Part shown: piece after piece, positions 17,759 through 25,481 of the stretch
How positions within the stretch are numbered: position 1 is the first letter of the stretch
How the letters are laid out: every line of letters starts with the position of its first letter
From: Chloroflexota bacterium
GTDB taxonomy: Bacteria; Chloroflexota; Dehalococcoidia; GIF9; UBA5629
DNA: 64,000 bases
Direction: 5' to 3'
NCBI GenBank assembly: GCA_016875875.1
Contig: VGOP01000004.1
Location: 62,001-126,000, forward strand
Made by a program: the position numbers and the translations under genes
Notes under the pieces: generated by a model
Told to the model about the DNA's origin: nothing
The model's input: the letters and a program-made list of their open reading frames with translations, nothing else
The model's database searches: none

Positions 17759-18238
17759 TTGACTATCGCTATCTATCCCGGCAGCTTCGACCCTATAACT
17801 CATGGACACCTCGATATCATCAAACGCGCTTCCTCAATATTCGACGAGTTAATCGTCGGTGTTTATGACAGGCCTGAGAAACGGCTTCTATTCTCTACCG
17901 AAGAACGAGTAGAGATGACCCGGCAAGCCATGGCTCATCTGAAGAATGCTAAGGTTAAATCCTATTCTGGGCTTACCGTCGATTTCGCTAAAAATGTGGG
18001 GGCACAAGTCATGGTCAGGGGATTGAGGATGAGTTCCGACTTTGAACGAGAGTTTGAGATGGCGATGATGAACAAAAAGCTGGCACCTGACCTCGAACTG
18101 GTCTGTTTTATGGCAAGCCTGCAATATCAATTCCTCAGCTCCAGCCTGCTTAAGGAAGTAGCCCAGCTAGGAGGTTGCCTTGAGGCGATGGTGCCAGACC
18201 ACGTGGCCAAAGCACTGAAGAAAAAGTTTACCCCGTAG
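17759..18238 (+). CDS. coaD: Phosphopantetheine adenylyltransferase
   Basis: Transfers AMP from ATP to 4'-phosphopantetheine in the fourth step of CoA synthesis. The 159-residue protein has YPGSFDPITHGH (6-17, with the HxGH-type site), RGLR (87-90) and FLSSSLLKEVA (125-135), the counterpart of the family ISSTxVRE motif. The start is TTG 17759, strongly supported by AAAAGGAGG at 17743-17751. It lies 3 bases after rsmD. Confidence 0.95.
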   Translation: MTIAIYPGSFDPITHGHLDIIKRASSIFDELIVGVYDRPEKRLLFSTEERVEMTRQAMAHLKNAKVKSYSGLTVDFAKNVGAQVMVRGLRMSSDFEREFEMAMMNKKLAPDLELVCFMASLQYQFLSSSLLKEVAQLGGCLEAMVPDHVAKALKKKFTP

Positions 18239-18325
18239 ACTTGTAAGCCTTGACCGATAAGCGTTACTAGACAATATCACTAGAAATAGTTACTATATTA
18301 AATTCTAAGGAGGTTAACTTAAAAA

Positions 18326-18592
18326 ATGGCGTACAAGATCACTGACGAGTGCATCAGCTGCGGTGCCTGCGAGCCGGAATGCAAAAACCAAGCCATCAAA
18401 GAAGGAGCATCGATATACGACATCGACCCCGCTAAGTGCACTGAATGCGTTGGCTGGTTTGCGTCACCTAAATGCGCTGAGGTTTGCCCAGTAGATTGTT
18501 GTGTTGCAGACGCTGCTCATAAGGAAAGCAAGGAACAGCTGCTGGAAAAGTGGAAGAAGCTGCACCCTGGCAAAACTCCAGAAGCTACTTAA
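18326..18592 (+). CDS. 2[4Fe-4S] ferredoxin, Alvin type
   Basis: Small electron carrier of 88 residues. The first cluster motif is CISCGACEPEC (Cys9, 12, 15, 19); the second is CTEC (38, 41) then Cys50 and Cys54, with an eight-residue insertion between the second and third cysteine and a C-terminal helix. Both are marks of Alvin-type low-potential ferredoxins. AAGGAGG precedes the ATG by 9 bases. With NuoEFG missing, such ferredoxins are plausible electron donors to complex I (inference). Confidence 0.93.
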   Translation: MAYKITDECISCGACEPECKNQAIKEGASIYDIDPAKCTECVGWFASPKCAEVCPVDCCVADAAHKESKEQLLEKWKKLHPGKTPEAT

Positions 18593-18627
18593 TCAGACAA
18601 AAAACACAAATTTAGCTCAAATAACTA

Positions 18628-18653
18628 AGACAGCAATCGGTCGCTTGCTGTCT
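18628..18653 (+). terminator. Hairpin after the ferredoxin gene
   Basis: AGACAGCAA at 18628-18636 pairs with TTGCTGTCT at 18645-18653 (9 bp, 8-base loop), followed by a moderately T-rich GTTGTTACTCTTT. It lies 36 bases after the ferredoxin stop and is a likely Rho-independent terminator. Confidence 0.6.
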
Positions 18654-18728
18654 GTTGTTACTCTTTGGAGAAATCTGCCCTCTAACCAAGCCGCCAGAAA
18701 ACCCAAAAGCATATAAAGGTTATTGTGA

Positions 18729-19442
18729 ATGCTTACCATCGACTATGACCTCATAGGAATTAAGGATGGTGAGCGAGTTCTAGACGTCGGCTGCGGTGAG
18801 GGCAGACACAGCTGGGAAGCCTGCAAGCGAAACGATTGCCTGGTTTGTGCCTTAGATATTGAGGAGGTGAATCTCAAAAAGGCACATTACGCCCTTTATT
18901 TAATGGAACAGCAGGGCGAAACCAAGGGAAAATGGCTTCTAGCTAGGGGGGACATAACCAGCCTCCCCTTCAAAGATGCTTCCTTCGATAAAGTCATTTG
19001 TTCCGAGGTGTTGGAACACATCCCTGACGACATTCAAGGTATCAGTGAGCTGGTCAGAGTTCTAAAAGACAATGGCGCGCTTGCCATCAGCGTCCCATCG
19101 TATCTGCCCGAAACCATCTGCTGGAAATTATCCAGAGGTTACCACAGGAAGCCGGGAGGTCATATCAGGATATACAAAGCCAGCGAAATCACATCTAAGC
19201 TACAGCAGAACAACCTGCATATCTTTGCAGTACGCCGCAAACACGCCTTACACTCCTTTTACTGGATATTACGCTCTCTGTTCGGAGTAGAGAACGAAAA
19301 GGCTATTATTCCTTCTCTTTACCACAAGTTCTTGGTCTGGGACATATACAAGAACAGCAAACCCGTCCGCCTGCTCGATGAATTCCTCAACAAATTTTTC
19401 TCCAAAAGCCTGGTCCTCTACGCCCGCAAAGCTCAAACATAA
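18729..19442 (+). CDS. Class I SAM-dependent methyltransferase (type 11)
   Basis: A 237-residue methyltransferase with SAM motif I at VLDVGCGEGRH (17-27), an acidic ALDIEE at the end of strand 2, and LPFKDASFDKVICSEVLEHI typical of type 11 enzymes. The substrate is unknown. It has no membrane helix. It converges with another methyltransferase gene (19448-20296), leaving 5 bases between stops. The short spacer before it holds the ferredoxin terminator, so it is probably transcribed independently. Confidence 0.85.
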   Translation: MLTIDYDLIGIKDGERVLDVGCGEGRHSWEACKRNDCLVCALDIEEVNLKKAHYALYLMEQQGETKGKWLLARGDITSLPFKDASFDKVICSEVLEHIPDDIQGISELVRVLKDNGALAISVPSYLPETICWKLSRGYHRKPGGHIRIYKASEITSKLQQNNLHIFAVRRKHALHSFYWILRSLFGVENEKAIIPSLYHKFLVWDIYKNSKPVRLLDEFLNKFFSKSLVLYARKAQT

Positions 19443-19447
19443 CACGA

Positions 19448-20296
19448 TTACGGCGATTTTTTTAGACGATACCAATTTCCTTGCTTCGGTCTACACCTCA
19501 GCACCACAACATCGCTGAGAGACGGCAGATGTCGAGCCAATTTATCTAGCGTTTTTAATATGGCAAGCGAGATGCCCCTGGGGCACTTAGCCAAAAACAT
19601 ACCCCACCACGGAAGACCAAAGAGCAATGACACCCCGATAGCCTTTTCTACTTTAAAATGGTTGCCCACCAGACGCCTGAGAAATGAGTAATCAAATTTA
19701 TATGTGTGGTCCTCCGGCACTTCCCATAGCATTCTCCCCTCTGTAGCCTTAAAGCCAAATACCTTCCTGAACCACCACACCGTCTTCCCCCACCTGAATC
19801 CAAGGCTCTCAAAATTAGCTATGGCTATTATCGCTTTTCCTCCAGGCCTAAGCACCAGGGCAATCTGCTCCATGACCATGGGCGGGTTAGGAAAATGGTC
19901 CAGAGCTCCTTTGCATATAACCTTGTCTACAGAATGAGCTCGGAACGGCACATGCTCGCCCACCCCACTGACCAGTCTCATCTTCGCTCCATTCTCAGAA
20001 ATATGCTTCCTGGCACGTCTTATCATCACCTTTGAAGGTTCAAGGCCAACAACCACCGCACCTCTCTTTGACAACTCCACGCCATCAATACCCCTGCCGC
20101 AGCCGATATCCAGTATAACTTCACCTTGTCTCGGATTCACGCTTTCCAAAGTGGCTTCGTTCATCCTCCGAAACAGGAACTCCGCATCCGGATAAACCAC
20201 CTCAGGAAAGAGCTGCCCATCATCCCACTCCAAGTCAAATCGAGCATTCTTTTTGTCATTGCCAGGAGCGTTAGCGACATGGCAATCTCTCAACAA
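19448..20296 (-). CDS. Class I SAM-dependent methyltransferase with repeat-derived N-terminus
   Basis: The 282-residue protein has VILDIGCGRGIDGVEL (motif I), VVGLEPS and the SVDKVICKGALDHFPN segment of type 11 methyltransferases. Substrate unknown. The longest start is TTG 20296; its first dozen or so codons lie inside a dispersed palindromic repeat (20254-20364), and a run of ten C (20302-20311 on the plus strand, G on the coding strand) sits just upstream where the ribosome site would be. A later start, such as TTG at codon 22, is possible. Confidence 0.8.
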   Translation of the reverse strand: MLRDCHVANAPGNDKKNARFDLEWDDGQLFPEVVYPDAEFLFRRMNEATLESVNPRQGEVILDIGCGRGIDGVELSKRGAVVVGLEPSKVMIRRARKHISENGAKMRLVSGVGEHVPFRAHSVDKVICKGALDHFPNPPMVMEQIALVLRPGGKAIIAIANFESLGFRWGKTVWWFRKVFGFKATEGRMLWEVPEDHTYKFDYSFLRRLVGNHFKVEKAIGVSLLFGLPWWGMFLAKCPRGISLAILKTLDKLARHLPSLSDVVVLRCRPKQGNWYRLKKSP

Positions 20297-20364
20297 GTTC
20301 TCCCCCCCCCCTTGAATGGTGAAGGTGAAACCCTGAGATTGTCACGCTCTGGTCGCAATGACAT
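20254..20364. repeat. Dispersed palindromic repeat, copy 1 (with C10 tract)
   Basis: TGTCATTGC at the left end is mirrored by GCAATGACA at the right; inside, a GGCAATCTC segment is mirrored by GAGATTGTCAC. The middle contains ten consecutive C. Similar ends occur at 22457-22498, 27991-28074 and 52399-52544, so this is a family of MITE- or REP-like elements. This copy covers the start of the methyltransferase gene at 20296. Confidence 0.75.
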
Positions 20365-20403
20365 AGGGGAATTGCCCAACAACTTACTCAGTAAGATAGG
20401 TTC

Positions 20404-21204
20404 TTACTTGGCTCCTAAAGCCTTAGCCTTGTTATAAGCGGCGATGACCGCCTGGAGAAGCAGCGACCGCAATTTGCCTGCTTCCAACTGCAGCAGTCCT
20501 TCGGTGGTCGTCCCTCCCGGCGATGTCACCATGTTCTTCAGCTCCGCCGGATGCTTACCCATCACCTCCACGGCTCGCGCTGAACCCAGCACCGTCTGCA
20601 CCACCAGCTTTTCAGCCATATCACGGGGTAAACCTATGTGCACACCGGCATCGACCAACGCCTCGATAATGAGAAACACATAAGCCGGACCGCTGCCGCT
20701 TAAAGCGGTTGCCATATCTATGTATTTCTCACTAATGACATAGATTTCCTTGCCCATGGCAGCCAGAATAGACTGCGCCATATCCTTCTGCTTCTGGTTC
20801 ACCCCATCAGTAGCTGTCCAAACCGTCATGCCTTCACCGATTTGTGCCGCCATGTTAGGCATCGCCCGAACCAAACAAGAATGGCCTAACCCCTGGTGCA
20901 AACTCTCCACAGTAGCCCCAGCCACTATGGACAACACCATCTGCTGAGATGATAGCCCCTTCAGCTCAGCCATCACCTTACCCAGTTCCTGCGGTTTCAC
21001 CGCCAGGACAATTACTTCAGCCCCTTTAATTGTCTCCTTATTATCAGCCACAACCCTGACACCGTGCTTCTTCTTCAAGACATCTCGTCGTACTTTACTG
21101 ACATCGCTGACAACGATGTCACCGGGCTTAGCCGTTCCTTTAGTCAGCAGGCTCTTAATTATCGCCTCCCCCATAATCCCACCACCGATAAAACTTATCT
21201 TCAT
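20404..21204 (-). CDS. proC: Pyrroline-5-carboxylate reductase
   Basis: Last step of proline synthesis: reduces 1-pyrroline-5-carboxylate with NAD(P)H. The 266-residue protein has the N-terminal dinucleotide fold FIGGGIMGEAI and the family signature region ALSGSGPAYVFLIIEAL, GLPRDMAEKLVVQT and SPGGTTTEGL. It overlaps the upstream PLP-binding gene by four bases, the common yggS-proC arrangement. Confidence 0.96.
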   Translation of the reverse strand: MKISFIGGGIMGEAIIKSLLTKGTAKPGDIVVSDVSKVRRDVLKKKHGVRVVADNKETIKGAEVIVLAVKPQELGKVMAELKGLSSQQMVLSIVAGATVESLHQGLGHSCLVRAMPNMAAQIGEGMTVWTATDGVNQKQKDMAQSILAAMGKEIYVISEKYIDMATALSGSGPAYVFLIIEALVDAGVHIGLPRDMAEKLVVQTVLGSARAVEVMGKHPAELKNMVTSPGGTTTEGLLQLEAGKLRSLLLQAVIAAYNKAKALGAK

Positions 21205-21869
21205 TGCTGCCTCCTCTCGCCGAATATAGCTCGACCTATTCTTAGCATGGTCGCCCCTTCCTCAATCGCCACCTCAAAATCATCGGTCATACCCATAGAC
21301 AGATGTTCCAGTCCCAACGAATCTCGAAGCTCCCGCAGCTTTCGGAACACGGGACGGACTTCCTCAATGTCAGCCACGAATGGAGCCATAGTCATAAGTC
21401 CCATCACCTTCAAATTGGGCAAATGCTTTACCTCGTTTACCGCCACGGCAATCTCTCCCACAGAGAAGCCACCCTTTGTCGCCTCCCCGGAAACATTGAC
21501 CTCAAGCAAAACAGGCAGTGGTTTTTCAGCCCGCCTACTCAAAACCTCAGCCAGCCTTATCGAGTCAACGCTGTGTATTATGTCAAATAAATCAATAGCC
21601 CGCCGGGCCTTGTTGCTCTGGAGATGTCCCACCATGTGCCAAGTCACATCTGGCTTGAGGTCTGAAAGCTGTGCTATCTTATCCTCTGCCTCCTGGACTC
21701 GGTTCTCACCGAAATTTCTTATCCCGCAGCCAAAAGCCACCCTTATCGCCGAAACATCAACCCCTTTGGTAATTGCCACCAGCGTTATCTCGCCGGGCAG
21801 CCTGTGACTTCGTTCACAAGTCCGGGCAATGCACCCCTGCACTTCTTCGATATTTGCCGCTATACTCAC
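21201..21869 (-). CDS. YggS/PLPBP-family pyridoxal phosphate homeostasis protein
   Basis: Single-domain alanine-racemase-like fold protein, 222 residues, that binds PLP and buffers vitamin B6 pools rather than acting as an enzyme. The PLP lysine is Lys35 in LVAITKGVDV; FGENRVQEAEDKI, WHMVGHLQSNKA and LSMGMTDDFEVAIEEGATMLRIG (split here only by description) are family hallmarks. Linked to proC by a four-base overlap. Confidence 0.93.
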   Translation of the reverse strand: MSIAANIEEVQGCIARTCERSHRLPGEITLVAITKGVDVSAIRVAFGCGIRNFGENRVQEAEDKIAQLSDLKPDVTWHMVGHLQSNKARRAIDLFDIIHSVDSIRLAEVLSRRAEKPLPVLLEVNVSGEATKGGFSVGEIAVAVNEVKHLPNLKVMGLMTMAPFVADIEEVRPVFRKLRELRDSLGLEHLSMGMTDDFEVAIEEGATMLRIGRAIFGERRQQ

Positions 21870-21904
21870 CGCCCTCTATTCTAACACACTGGCACTGATA
21901 TCAC

Positions 21905-22435
21905 TCAAAACAAGAAGGGTATGAACATCCTGGTTGTCTTCATATATACACCGTAATCGGCACCAAAATTGCGGATGTTCTCCGACTCTTCTACCTTAGC
22001 AGTAGCTACCAGAAAGGCTGAGGCCGCTAGAGCCAGGATACCGCCGAGCCATGAAGGACTCTTGAAGAATGCTCCCCAGGCAAGGAACAGCAATGAGCTA
22101 TAAAGAGGATGGCGGATATACTTATAGGCACCAACCATCACCAGAGTGGTCGTGTCCTCAATCCCGCTTTTCGGTCTGCCAATCACATGAAGCAAATAAA
22201 ATCCATGCGCCGCCAAGACAATTGAGGCGAGCAACAGCAACCAGGAAACGATTTGATGCACAGAGAATGGGTCGCTAAACCAGCGCTCCAGGTTGAGCAG
22301 AATTAAGATTAAAATGGATTCGAAGGCGAAGAAGCGGTAAAAACCATGCGAGCGTGGATTACGCAAGGATTGCCATGAAACAACGAAAATCCCCACAGAC
22401 ACAACAATAAAAATGGACACTTTCAATATGAGCAT
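21905..22435 (-). CDS. Isoprenylcysteine/phospholipid methyltransferase-like membrane protein
   Basis: An integral membrane protein of 176 residues with four or five helices. The segment VMVGAYKYIRHPLYSSLLF is the SAM-binding signature (G-x-Y-x-x-x-RHP-x-Y) of the ICMT/PEMT family, which methylates carboxyl or amino groups at the membrane. The precise substrate is unknown. It sits downstream of another methyltransferase on the same strand, separated by a repeat copy. Confidence 0.78.
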   Translation of the reverse strand: MLILKVSIFIVVSVGIFVVSWQSLRNPRSHGFYRFFAFESILILILLNLERWFSDPFSVHQIVSWLLLLASIVLAAHGFYLLHVIGRPKSGIEDTTTLVMVGAYKYIRHPLYSSLLFLAWGAFFKSPSWLGGILALAASAFLVATAKVEESENIRNFGADYGVYMKTTRMFIPFLF

Positions 22436-22456
22436 CGTTCCGCCCTAGGACTTATC

Positions 22457-22498
22457 TGTCATTGCGACCCTGAGCGTAGCGAAGGGGTGGCAATCTCA
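22457..22498. repeat. Dispersed palindromic repeat, copy 2 (half element)
   Basis: TGTCATTGCG at the left and GGCAATCTCA at the right match the left arm of the repeat at 20254-20364; the mirrored right arm is absent. Its right edge supplies the TGA stop of the methyltransferase gene ending at 22496. Confidence 0.65.
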
Positions 22499-23143
22499 CG
22501 GTTTCTTAAATCTGACTGTATAATTAAAGAAGTTCCCTGACACCTTATCCACCACAAAACCGGCTCCGTTACCTAACTTGATGGTAGTAGACTTCCAGGG
22601 ATAATCGGGGTCGGGAAACAGTTCGGTCACAGCAAAAAATCCACCTCGTTTCAACACCCGCTTAACCTCCTGCAAAGCCCTGCTTCTATCGGGTATCTCC
22701 TGGAGGACAGTCACCATATTCACCAAATCGAGAGAGTTATCCTCAAATGGCAGCTCATAGGCATTGCCCTCAATCAGTTTGATATTCTTAATATCCTTAT
22801 TCTCAGGCTTGGACAGCTTCCTCTCAAGCTGCTTCAACATATCCGCCTGTATATCGAGGGCGTAGACCTTGCCTTTTTCACCGACTGTCCGGGCAATAAA
22901 AGGTGTAAATGCTCCGCTGCCGCAGCCAAGGTCCAAAACCTGCATCTCTCTTTTTACCCCACTCCGTTCTATCAACTGAGCCGGCGGCTGTATTCTTCTT
23001 CTATAACCGCTATCCAGCAGCCGCCCGATGAACGCCGGCGCCGGAAAACGAAACATCTTCCTGACTACCTTAGCCAGGCTAATCCACAGTATAGGAAACG
23101 CCAGAATTACTAATATGATTATTAACAGTGTTTTAAGCGCCAT
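22496..23143 (-). CDS. Membrane-anchored class I SAM-dependent methyltransferase
   Basis: The 215-residue protein has one N-terminal membrane helix (about 5-27), the linker FPAPAFIGRLLDSGYRRRIQ, then a Rossmann methyltransferase domain with VLDLGCGSGAF (69-79), YALDIQADM and NSLDLVNMVTVLQEIPD. It resembles UbiE/type 11 enzymes; the substrate is unknown, perhaps a lipid given the anchor. A shortened duplicate lies at 23812-24023. Its stop codon falls in a dispersed repeat, so the C-terminus may have been altered by repeat insertion. Confidence 0.82.
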   Translation of the reverse strand: MALKTLLIIILVILAFPILWISLAKVVRKMFRFPAPAFIGRLLDSGYRRRIQPPAQLIERSGVKREMQVLDLGCGSGAFTPFIARTVGEKGKVYALDIQADMLKQLERKLSKPENKDIKNIKLIEGNAYELPFEDNSLDLVNMVTVLQEIPDRSRALQEVKRVLKRGGFFAVTELFPDPDYPWKSTTIKLGNGAGFVVDKVSGNFFNYTVRFKKP

Positions 23144-23182
23144 ACAATTAACACCTCAGCCAGATTTTGTGAGCAACAGCCG

Positions 23183-23752
23183 TCAATGGCTTGGCTTCTC
23201 TTGGTATTGTATCGATATAACCTCCGAGCCTGTCTCGAATAATTCAGACTTGATCTCATGGACCAAACCCCAGGCCTTAGCCTCATCAGGATTCAATGTA
23301 GTTCTTTCCAGCATGGCATCTGTCACATCTTGAACAGTCTTGCCAGTATTTGCCGCTATGACTTTGGCAATATTCTCAATGTCAATCCTGAGCCCTTTCA
23401 ATCTCTCCTCAAGTTGCTTCTCTTCCAGGCGCTCGTTTTGAAAACCAGCAGCTACGCCATGAAGCAGGAATCGCGCCTGCGGAACTGAAAGTCTCTTGCT
23501 CCCTCCACAAAATAGTACAACTCCGATAGAATCGACACTGCCAAAATTATGCGTGGTTACATCTACAGGCAAGCCCTTTAGATAGTTGTAAGCCGATAAG
23601 CCATGAAAGACAGAACCACCGGGAGATGAAATGAGTATGATGAAGTGATTAGCACCTTGTTTCATCTTCTGGTCAATTGCATCCATCAAAGCGTTGATCG
23701 TGCCATCAATAACCGGAGCAAAAAACTTAATAACTACAGGTTTCGTTGCCAT
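23183..23752 (-). CDS. ClpP-like serine protease (S14 family)
   Basis: A 189-residue ClpP-fold protein. The segments ISSPGGSVFHGLSAYNYL and FGSVDSIGVVLFCGG match ClpP, with the nucleophile Ser75 and the histidine His98 in FLLHGVAAG (numbered from ATG 23752). The canonical third residue (Asp in the ClpP RDRF region) appears replaced, as the equivalent reads ERTTLNP. GGGAGG lies 7 bases before ATG 23752, so the longer in-frame start at 23773 is not used. It lies between an intact methyltransferase and its truncated copy; no Clp ATPase is adjacent. It could be a stand-alone protease or a peptidase of unknown partner. Confidence 0.8.
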   Translation of the reverse strand: MATKPVVIKFFAPVIDGTINALMDAIDQKMKQGANHFIILISSPGGSVFHGLSAYNYLKGLPVDVTTHNFGSVDSIGVVLFCGGSKRLSVPQARFLLHGVAAGFQNERLEEKQLEERLKGLRIDIENIAKVIAANTGKTVQDVTDAMLERTTLNPDEAKAWGLVHEIKSELFETGSEVISIQYQEKPSH

Positions 23753-23811
23753 ATTACGACCTCCCTTTGCCAATAATGGCAGCCAACATTTCTGAAGCTT
23801 TACTAAGCACC

Positions 23812-24023
23812 ATAGGCATTGCCTTCAATCAGCTTGATGTTCTTGATATCTCTGTTCTTTGGTGCTGTATCCTCCTCCTGTAACCGCTATCCAGTAGCCG
23901 CCCGATAAACGCCGGCGCTGGAAAATGCACCAGCTTCCTGACTACCTTGGCCAGGGTGACCCACAGAATAGGGAATGCCAGGATGACCAGTATTACTATT
24001 AATACGATTTTCAGTGCCTCCAT
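23812..24023 (-). pseudogene. Truncated duplicate of the membrane-anchored methyltransferase
   Basis: From ATG 24023 (AAGGAG 7 bases upstream) the frame encodes a membrane helix and FPAPAFIGRLLDSGYRRRIQ, nearly identical to the N-terminus of the protein at 22496-23143. After the RRRIQ codons the frame shifts; in the new frame it reads NRDIKNIKLIEGNAY, which in the intact protein lies about 57 residues further on. So the SAM-binding core has been deleted and the rest lost after NAY. A peptide of about 48 foreign-free residues plus a short out-of-frame tail ending near 23829 could still be made. Confidence 0.8.
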
Positions 24024-24140
24024 TGTTATCTCCTTATTTGCTGCCAGACCACATCCACCCCCACATAACAAAAAGGCTGTCGATCATCAGAACCGTCAGA
24101 ATAGTGCCGATCACCACACAGCAAATAAAAACAAAGGGAG

Positions 24141-24344
24141 CTAGGATTCAAGACGCTGCGTAAGCCTGTCTCTCAAATCAACAATGCCGTCCCCAGTCCT
24201 AACCCACCGTTCTCCCTCTTTCTTCCAACCCTCCCAAGACATAAGTCTGCCTTTTCCTTCCGGGTAATTACTATCTTCCTGCCCCCATATCCATTTATAA
24301 GCCTTCATTAAGGCTTCGGGTGACTCCCCACAAGGAGTACCCAA
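24141..24344 (-). CDS. Small hypothetical protein
   Basis: A 67-residue, tryptophan-rich soluble protein (WIWGQED, SWEGWKKEGERWV). Start is TTG 24344 with TAGGAG ending 8 bases upstream; the only evidence for a gene is this site and a reasonable composition. No family is recognised. It lies between a 79-residue hypothetical and the truncated methyltransferase copy on the same strand. Confidence 0.4.
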   Translation of the reverse strand: MGTPCGESPEALMKAYKWIWGQEDSNYPEGKGRLMSWEGWKKEGERWVRTGDGIVDLRDRLTQRLES

Positions 24345-24441
24345 CCGGATATCTCCTATGACATCATCAGGTTCTTCTCCATTAACGACTCTTTCAAATA
24401 ATTATGACCGGGCAGACGCACGTCCCGTAATATCATGACTA

Positions 24442-24681
24442 CTATGGCATCATGACCTCTACTTTAAACTTCCTGAGTATTCGGGCACATTTCTTATAAG
24501 CATCTCTATACATAAGCAAGTCCCCAGCGTTGTCAATCTGATATTCTTTACCGTCCCTGATGCCGAGCTTCTTAAGTTCATAAAGCACACCCCCGTAATC
24601 TGCCATATCTTCGAGTTCCGAAGTAACTGCTATAACCACATTTCCGTACAACGTTAGACCACTACTACTTTGCAACTTCAT
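24442..24681 (-). CDS. Small hypothetical protein linked to a HARE-HTH protein
   Basis: A 79-residue soluble alpha/beta protein with no recognised motif. ATG 24681 is only two bases after the stop of the 256-residue gene, and GGAG lies 8 bases upstream within that gene's end, so the two are co-translated. Possibly an accessory or antidote-like partner of the larger protein, but this is only suggested by the coupling. Confidence 0.6.
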   Translation of the reverse strand: MKLQSSSGLTLYGNVVIAVTSELEDMADYGGVLYELKKLGIRDGKEYQIDNAGDLLMYRDAYKKCARILRKFKVEVMMP

Positions 24682-24683
24682 AG

Positions 24684-25454
24684 TTATGCTCCTCTCTCAG
24701 CAAATCCAAACTGTTCTCGTTTATCATTATGTAACAATGCTGAGTTATATAGTTCCTCTAGATCTTTATAGAATATAAACAGGAATTTACTCTTAAAATC
24801 CCTAAATGGGGTTTGATTTACATATTGATCAAACAACTCTTTCTCCTTTTCAGTGGGACCTATGATGTAGAATTTGGCGGGGAATCTTCTCGGTATCTTC
24901 AATAGCCTGTCCAATCCAGACTTCACCCTTGTAGTCTCTTCAACTTCAAAAGCATACACCGGAAACAGTCCGTAATCATCTTCGTCAAACCACAATACAT
25001 CTATTTCTCTAATCTTTGCCAAATTGGGCCCTCTGAAAATATCAGTACAGTCAGCCACTGTGACAAAGTCTCTTAACGGCTTATCCTGAAAGCTCCTAGA
25101 GGTCTGATCATGTGGTGGTATATAAGTTTCATAACCATAAATCTTGCCCACGGTCACCAACATTCCCTGAGCAATTCCATGATCGATCTCTGGCTTTTCT
25201 GTGAAGCCCTGCGCTTCTGGCTTTACGTAAACCTCTTCAACAACCCTATAAATACCGCTTCGTTCGGGTGAAACTGGTTCAAATATCTTATACTGTCTTA
25301 CTACCCTTCTTATAGTATCTCGCCAAGTTGGGTTCGTTCTTGTCTTTGGGTGACCTTCTATTATCCTGTTTATTTCAGATAAATGGCCTTGTCCACCTAA
25401 TTCTAATAGAGTATCCCTTACAACATCTTTCCAAGTCAATTTTTGCTTATCCAT
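24684..25454 (-). CDS. HARE-HTH protein with nuclease-like C-terminal domain
   Basis: A 256-residue protein. Residues 6-72 (TWKDVVRDTLLELG, HLSEINRII, WRDTIRRVVRQY) look like a HARE-type winged helix found in restriction and chromatin proteins. The C-terminal half has IDVLWFDEDD (Asp152), then AFEVEETTRV (Glu170, Glu172), followed by a helix and FYIIGPTEKE, which recalls the D-(15-20)-ExK core of PD-(D/E)XK nucleases with Glu in place of the lysine. So it may be a nuclease, an inactive relative, or a DNA-binding protein. No methyltransferase for DNA is adjacent. A 79-residue gene follows directly. Confidence 0.6.
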   Translation of the reverse strand: MDKQKLTWKDVVRDTLLELGGQGHLSEINRIIEGHPKTRTNPTWRDTIRRVVRQYKIFEPVSPERSGIYRVVEEVYVKPEAQGFTEKPEIDHGIAQGMLVTVGKIYGYETYIPPHDQTSRSFQDKPLRDFVTVADCTDIFRGPNLAKIREIDVLWFDEDDYGLFPVYAFEVEETTRVKSGLDRLLKIPRRFPAKFYIIGPTEKEKELFDQYVNQTPFRDFKSKFLFIFYKDLEELYNSALLHNDKREQFGFAERGA

Positions 25455-25481
25455 CTAAACCACCACCTCAGTTTCTCCAAA

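Noticed and set aside
17759-18238. Missing ISSTxVR motif in CoaD suggesting an inactive enzyme
   Set aside because: The equivalent FLSSSLLKE is within normal family variation and all other motifs are intact.
24024-24140. Minus-strand frame reading a small hydrophobic peptide (FVFICCVVIG..)
   Set aside because: No convincing start or ribosome site; the first usable GTG gives only 27 residues and it overlaps the ribosome site region of the truncated methyltransferase.
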